Source: Larix sibirica
Lineage: Eukaryota; Streptophyta; Pinopsida; Pinales; Pinaceae
DNA: 21,709 nucleotides
Direction of reading: 5' to 3'
Assembly (NCBI GenBank): GCA_004151065.3
Contig: NWUY0300028936.1
Location: forward strand, 7,994-29,702
In this document: positions 18,736 to 21,709 of the stretch, one piece after another
Layout of the letters: every line of letters starts with the position of its first letter
How positions within the stretch are numbered: the first letter of the stretch is position 1
Translations under genes and position numbers: made by a program
Notes under the pieces: generated by a model
Database searches by the model: none
What the model was told of the DNA's origin: nothing
What the model saw: only the letters and a program-made list of their open reading frames with translations

Positions 18736-18969
18736 ATTGCGTACTTTGGGCCCCTGAATGAAATATCAACCGTAGATCTAACTCGGATCGCAGCTTCAAT
18801 CAAAGATTGGCTTTGTCTCATTGGTCGATCAATTCTTGAAAGAGCGCTAATCTTACTTTCCATCCTTTCGCGCCGTATCAACTTTGATCTCTGGCCAGAA
18901 ATTGAGCTCTTCGCTCACGGTCTGTGGTGTTGTCATCGGCTAACCGGATCGCGAATATTAGTACTAACA

Positions 18970-19271
18970 CCACCAACTTTGAATCTGAAGAATCAATCTT
19001 CTTCAGGTTGGAAACCATAGGTATAGCCATCGGTCTACAGTCCACCATCATGAATCTCTTCATGATCTCTATTGTGTACTTCCCCTAACCAAGGAAGATC
19101 TAACCCGATCTCTACCGTACCTCTAACCCTAAGAATTAATGCATCAAGCCGATGTCCTTCATCTCGAACTTTGTGGCCAAATCTGCCTTGCACCCTGCTA
19201 TAAGCTCCTTTGCACCTGTGAGAAACAAATCATCCACGTACAGCACCAAGATGAGTGGCTCAGATCCAACA
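18970..19271 (-). pseudogene. Ty1/copia reverse transcriptase fragment with YVDD
   Basis: From the N at 19272 downward the minus strand reads EPLILVLYVDDLFLTGAKEL, IAGCKADLATKFEMKDIGLM, a stop (usual Tyr of HYFLGLEV), FLGLEV, then GKYTIEIMKRFMMVDCRPMA and KKIDSSDSKLV. This is the Ty1/copia RT palm: YVDD (19229-19240) holds the catalytic Asp pair and is intact, FLGLEV and the ASPM-like DCRPMA block follow. There are three stops within about 100 codons. Similarity ends near SKLV at 18970, before the usual YRQLIGSLMYL block, and continues into the GC-rich repeat block. The other end is cut exactly at the N. It is a fragment only, without integrase or RNase H. Confidence 0.9.
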
Positions 19272-19272
19272 N
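19272..19272. other. Single N between copia fragment and Ty3 LTR remnant
   Basis: The copia RT frame on the left runs up to this base and does not continue beyond it; an oppositely oriented Ty3 element begins beyond. The junction may be an assembly join, not a true insertion border. Confidence 0.6.
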
Positions 19273-19393
19273 CCAAGTTCCATAGAATCATATCCTAATT
19301 ATCTTGTATTTACTGTTAAGATTTCCCTACGCTTGAACCCCAGTAGTCTAGGTTCAACTTTAGGGATAACAGGGTCAAAATGGGGACATTACA
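19273..19393 (+). repeat. 3' end of a Ty3 LTR (U5 remnant)
   Basis: The sequence ends GGGGACATTACA, a usual close of plant Ty3 LTRs, next to a primer site. Its left part is cut off at the N at 19272, so the length is unknown. Confidence 0.5.
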
Positions 19394-19403
19394 GTATCAT
19401 AGC
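19394..19403 (+). promoter_or_regulatory. Decayed initiator-Met tRNA primer-binding site
   Basis: GTATCATAGC matches the last ten bases of the standard TGGTATCAGAGC at nine positions; the leading TG is lost and one G is T. It directly follows the LTR end TTACA, the correct place for the primer site. Confidence 0.55.
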
Positions 19404-19492
19404 AGAGATCACAACTTCAGGTGAATTCCATGCCAAAGCTGCAGTTACCGATTAGATGCAACCAATGGAAGGGTTGCCCATTTTTGAACATG

Positions 19493-19608
19493 ATGGAACA
19501 AGTTCTTGGTCGGAACATTTCCTCACCACAGGGTCACAAGCATGCGTTGGATGGAACAAGTTCTTGGTGGGCACACTTCCTCACCGCAGGGTCACAAGCA
19601 TGTGTTGG
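19493..19608. repeat. Two-copy 58-bp tandem duplication
   Basis: Units 19493-19550 and 19551-19608 both start ATGGAACAAGTTCTTGGT and both contain CAGGGTCACAAGCATG. They differ at about six positions. Since 58 is not a multiple of three, a reading frame would shift across it. It lies in the leader or lost gag of the chromovirus-like element. Confidence 0.9.
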
Positions 19609-19914
19609 GCAGAGTTTTGGCAGTAAACTAGGCACATAGGGAAGGATTTGTAGAGGACTTTGTCGAAACGTTGGACATGAAGTAACCGATAATGCACCCA
19701 AATAGTGCCCGAATATATTGACATAAGTTTGGGTGCACTTTGGTAGTGTGCAGGTAGTTACATTAGTGTTCAATTTGGCATTGCATGCCATCTTGGGTCC
19801 AAGGGCGGATTGGGGAAGGAAAGCATGATGGAAGGCTTACTTGATCAAGCATTTGTATGGTACCTATGGGAAACACCAAATAAATAACACCTATGTTGTT
19901 CGAGATGACACCAA
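19609..19914. other. Unrecognised leader or lost gag of the chromovirus-like element
   Basis: About 300 bp between the tandem repeat and the protease frame. No gag core, zinc knuckle or other motif is visible in any frame. Confidence 0.5.
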
Positions 19915-20622
19915 ATGAGAGAGTTAGACACAAGTGTCTTTGACAGCATGGAGGAGACCAACGGAAAAATTTGGGCACCTTGGTCACCCTTGGTCGGTAA
20001 CCAAGGTAACATTGTAGACCAGATTTGCTATGTGGACATCATTGTGGACGAAAGGAAGGTGAGAGTGATGGTGGATACTAGGGCCTCTCACAACTTCCTC
20101 GAGAAGGAGATGTTGACAGAAATTGGACTTAGAGAAAAAATATGCAAATATTCAGTAAATGCGGTAAACTCTAAGGCAGTGATAGTGATGGGGATTGTGT
20201 CCAAGGTTCATGTGCATCTTAGTAAGTGGATGGGTCGAGCCAACTTCACGATGATGAAGCTGGATGACTTTGAGTTCATCCTTGAGCAGGACTTCCTAAG
20301 GAGGATGAATGCAATCCTGATGCCATTTAAGGATCAATTGGTCATTTTATACAAGAAGAAGCCTTGTGTTGTGCTCACAACAACAAAGTGTCCCAACAAA
20401 AGGGTGTGGTTGGCCTCCACACTAAGATTCGAGAAGGAATCCCAAAGGAATGGATTACATCTCTACATTGTAGCAATGAAAGAAAGTGAAGAAGGGGAGA
20501 TGGGGATTTATGTGCCACTAGGACTTATCAATGTGTTGGAGGAGTTTGCAGATCGCATTCCAGAAAGTTTGTCAAAAAGAGCTCATGTTGAGACGTGTTG
20601 TGGACCACCAAATAGAGCTTGA
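19915..20622 (+). pseudogene. Ty3/gypsy protease region with DTG changed to DTR
   Basis: A 235-codon frame. The retropepsin site reads MVDTRASHNFLEKEM with DTR at 20074-20082; the usual motif is VDTGATHNF, and the active-site Gly is replaced by Arg, which should abolish activity. Downstream are AVNSKAVIVMGIV, LDDFEFILEQDFLRRMNAIL and MPFKDQLVIL, matching the protease C-terminal pattern (LDDFDxILGxDFL; here Gly of LG is also Glu). From about 20530 the frame enters the RT approach (VLEEFADRIPESL), then a frameshift makes the rest continue in the overlapping frame. The start ATG at 19915 is probably not a true start, as these proteins are part of a gag-pol polyprotein. Confidence 0.9.
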
Positions 20623-21300
20623 ACCATCGGAAAAGCCAATGACAAAGGCTCCTTATCGATTCATCATGCCGGAGGTGGAGGATTTTAAGAGGGAGATGTC
20701 CGAATTGTTGGAGGTAAGCTTCATTAAATTTTTAGGGTCTCCTTAAGATGCACCAATCCTCTTCCAAACGAATAAGGACACCCCAAAACTTAGACTTTGC
20801 TTGGGCTAAAGGGCATTGAACAAGCAAACAGTGAAGAACCCGTACCTTTCCATTACTCGCAGACTATTTTGACAAGTTATCCAAGGTAAAGGTGTTTACG
20901 AAGCAAGACGTTCAACAAGGTTACTACCAACTGAGGATCACGGAAGGGGACGAGGAAAAGACAACTTGTGTGACTAGGTATGGGAGTTTTGAGTTCTTGG
21001 TCATTCCCTTTCGCTGGTGCAATGCCCTGACAACCTTTTTCACTTTGATGAATGAGGTCTTCATGCCTTTATTGGATAAGTTCATGGTCGTCTACTTGGA
21101 TGACATTGTGGCTTTCAGTAAAAGCATGGAAGAGCACAAGGAACACTTGGCACAAGTCTTCAAGGCGATGCGGGAGAGCAAGTTGTTTTTGAAGAACTCC
21201 AAGTGCGTTTTTTAGAAAATGGAGTTGCCATTCTTGGGTCATTGGGTAGGCTAAGGAATGGACACCAAGAAGGTACGGGTGATCAAATATTGGGAGAAAT
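20531..21300 (+). pseudogene. Ty3/gypsy reverse transcriptase with intact YLDD, broken frame
   Basis: RT copies element RNA into DNA. Pieces in order: RRVVDHQIELEPSEKPMTKA and PYRFIMPEVEDFKREMSELL (20594-20718), LGSP, APILFQTNKDTPKLRLCLG, RALNKQTVKNPY, then the long frame 20892-21215: FTKQDVQQGYYQLRI (motif A, Asp kept), GDEEKTTCVTRYGSFEFLVI, PFRWCNALTTFFTLMNEVF, MVVYLDDIVAFSKSMEEHKE (YLDD at 21093-21104, both Asp kept), LFLKNSKCVF. After a stop follow LPFLGHWVG, MDTKKVRVIKYW and VHEVRSFLG. The Gly of PFGL is Arg. At least three frame breaks and stops are present, so it is not functional, though it is the best preserved RT here. Confidence 0.94.
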
Positions 21301-21399
21301 CGAAGACTGTGCATGAGGTGAGAAGTTTTCTAGGCACCTCTAAAGGGTTACTCCAAGATTTTGGCACCTCTAAGCAATTTGTTGAAGAAGAATTGACAG

Positions 21400-21640
21400 T
21401 CGTGTTGGTTGGAGAAGTGTCAGGAAACATTCTATGAACTAAAGCATAGACTCACATCCGTACCCATGCTAAAGATACCCAATTTTGATAAAAAGTTTGA
21501 AGTGCATACCGATTCTTTCAACTTTTCCATCAAGGGATTTTTAGTGCGAGAAGGTGACTCGGTAGCCTATGAGAGTACAAATCTCCAAGACTGAGAGTGG
21601 AACTACCTCGTTTATGAGAAGCAAATGACTGTTAGGAGTT
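21400..21640 (+). pseudogene. Ty3/gypsy RNase H, N-terminal part
   Basis: Continuing from RT: a KKN-stop-QSCWLEKCQETFYELK segment, then VPMLKIPNFDKKFEVHTDSF, NFSIKGFLVREGDSVAYEST, a stop, then EWNYLVYEKQMT. This is the start of the Ty3 RNase H, with FEVHTDASxxAIGGVL as the usual pattern; the first catalytic Asp (HTD) is kept, and the GG of IGGVL is KG. Similarity ends near 21632, at the place where a VVxCLxxWRHYL-type block is expected. The domain is cut by a rearrangement or deletion, not by the window edge. Confidence 0.88.
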
Positions 21641-21709
21641 GTATAAGGGCTAACTAAAACGCCCCTGACTCGTCGGAATCCGGCAGAGCGGTTTTTGCCA
21701 AAATCGCAA
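21641..21709. other. Unassigned GC-richer end of window
   Basis: The last 70 bases do not continue the RNase H. They are richer in C and G than the flanking sequence. The stretch is too short to assign. Confidence 0.4.

Larger units (their letters stand above)
19273..21640 (+). mobile_element. Chromovirus-like Ty3/gypsy element, truncated
   Basis: On the plus strand: the end of an LTR (to 19393), a decayed initiator-Met primer site (19394-19403), about 500 bp without recognisable gag, protease (19990-20560), RT (20530-21300) and the beginning of RNase H (21409-21640). Integrase and 3' LTR are absent; the coding similarity stops near 21632. The order and motifs are those of the single-ORF Ty3/gypsy elements with plain RNase H. 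Gag seems deleted or decayed beyond recognition. Confidence 0.88.

Noticed and set aside
18562-19020. 152-codon plus-strand open frame
   Set aside because: It runs across the diverged tandem repeat and then through the antisense of the copia RT fragment. No motif is seen and the right-hand part is explained by the opposite strand.
1-21709. CRISPR array, bacterial defence system, or RNA genes
   Set aside because: I saw no regular spacer-repeat pattern, no tRNA or rRNA sequence, and no prokaryotic gene organisation; the window is plant-type retrotransposon DNA.

Overview
This window looks like intergenic DNA from a seed plant with a large, retrotransposon-filled genome. A gymnosperm is my guess, from the element types and the degree of decay; the sequence does not prove it. 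It is mostly AT-rich, and I find no intact host gene, rRNA, tRNA, CRISPR array or bacterial-type operon. Every recognisable coding stretch is a decayed retrotransposon protein, except one unidentified reading frame at 17356-18001. Layout: 1-3460 (minus) is a plant L1-type LINE cut by the window start, with ORF1 (DUF4283-like domain and ruined zinc knuckle), endonuclease and the start of reverse transcriptase (RT) still traceable. 3460-6450 is AT-rich and unassigned, with a 40-bp tandem duplication. 6456-8345 (plus) is a Ty3/gypsy fragment: coiled-coil leader, gag, CCHC knuckle, protease and the first part of RT, then an abrupt end. 8785-11384 holds nearly identical overlapping direct repeats joined at single N characters (9024, 10403), which look like uncollapsed contig overlaps or alleles rather than a real duplication. 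11385-13390 is AT-rich and unassigned, with another single N at 13234. 13390-17342 (minus) is the 5' half of a Tat-like Ty3/gypsy element: LTR candidate, decayed tRNA-Asp-type primer-binding site, gag, protease, and an RNase H joined in frame to protease with no RT between them. 17356-18970 is a GC-richer block with a TATA box, leader, good-context ATG and a broken reading frame of about 196 codons that I do not recognise, plus a diverged tandem repeat upstream. 18970-19271 (minus) is a Ty1/copia RT fragment with an intact YVDD, ending at another single N (19272). 19273-21640 (plus) is a chromovirus-like Ty3/gypsy element: LTR end, decayed initiator-Met primer-binding site, 58-bp tandem repeat, protease, RT with YLDD, and the start of RNase H. 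The last 70 bases are unassigned. How the parts relate: they do not form one working system. They are layers of separate insertions from at least five retrotransposon lineages in both orientations, all with stops, frameshifts and lost catalytic residues. The points most worth a second look are the protease-RNase H fusion order in the Tat-like element, the unidentified promoter-bearing frame at 17.4-18.1 kb, and the single-N scars that make several junctions unreliable.
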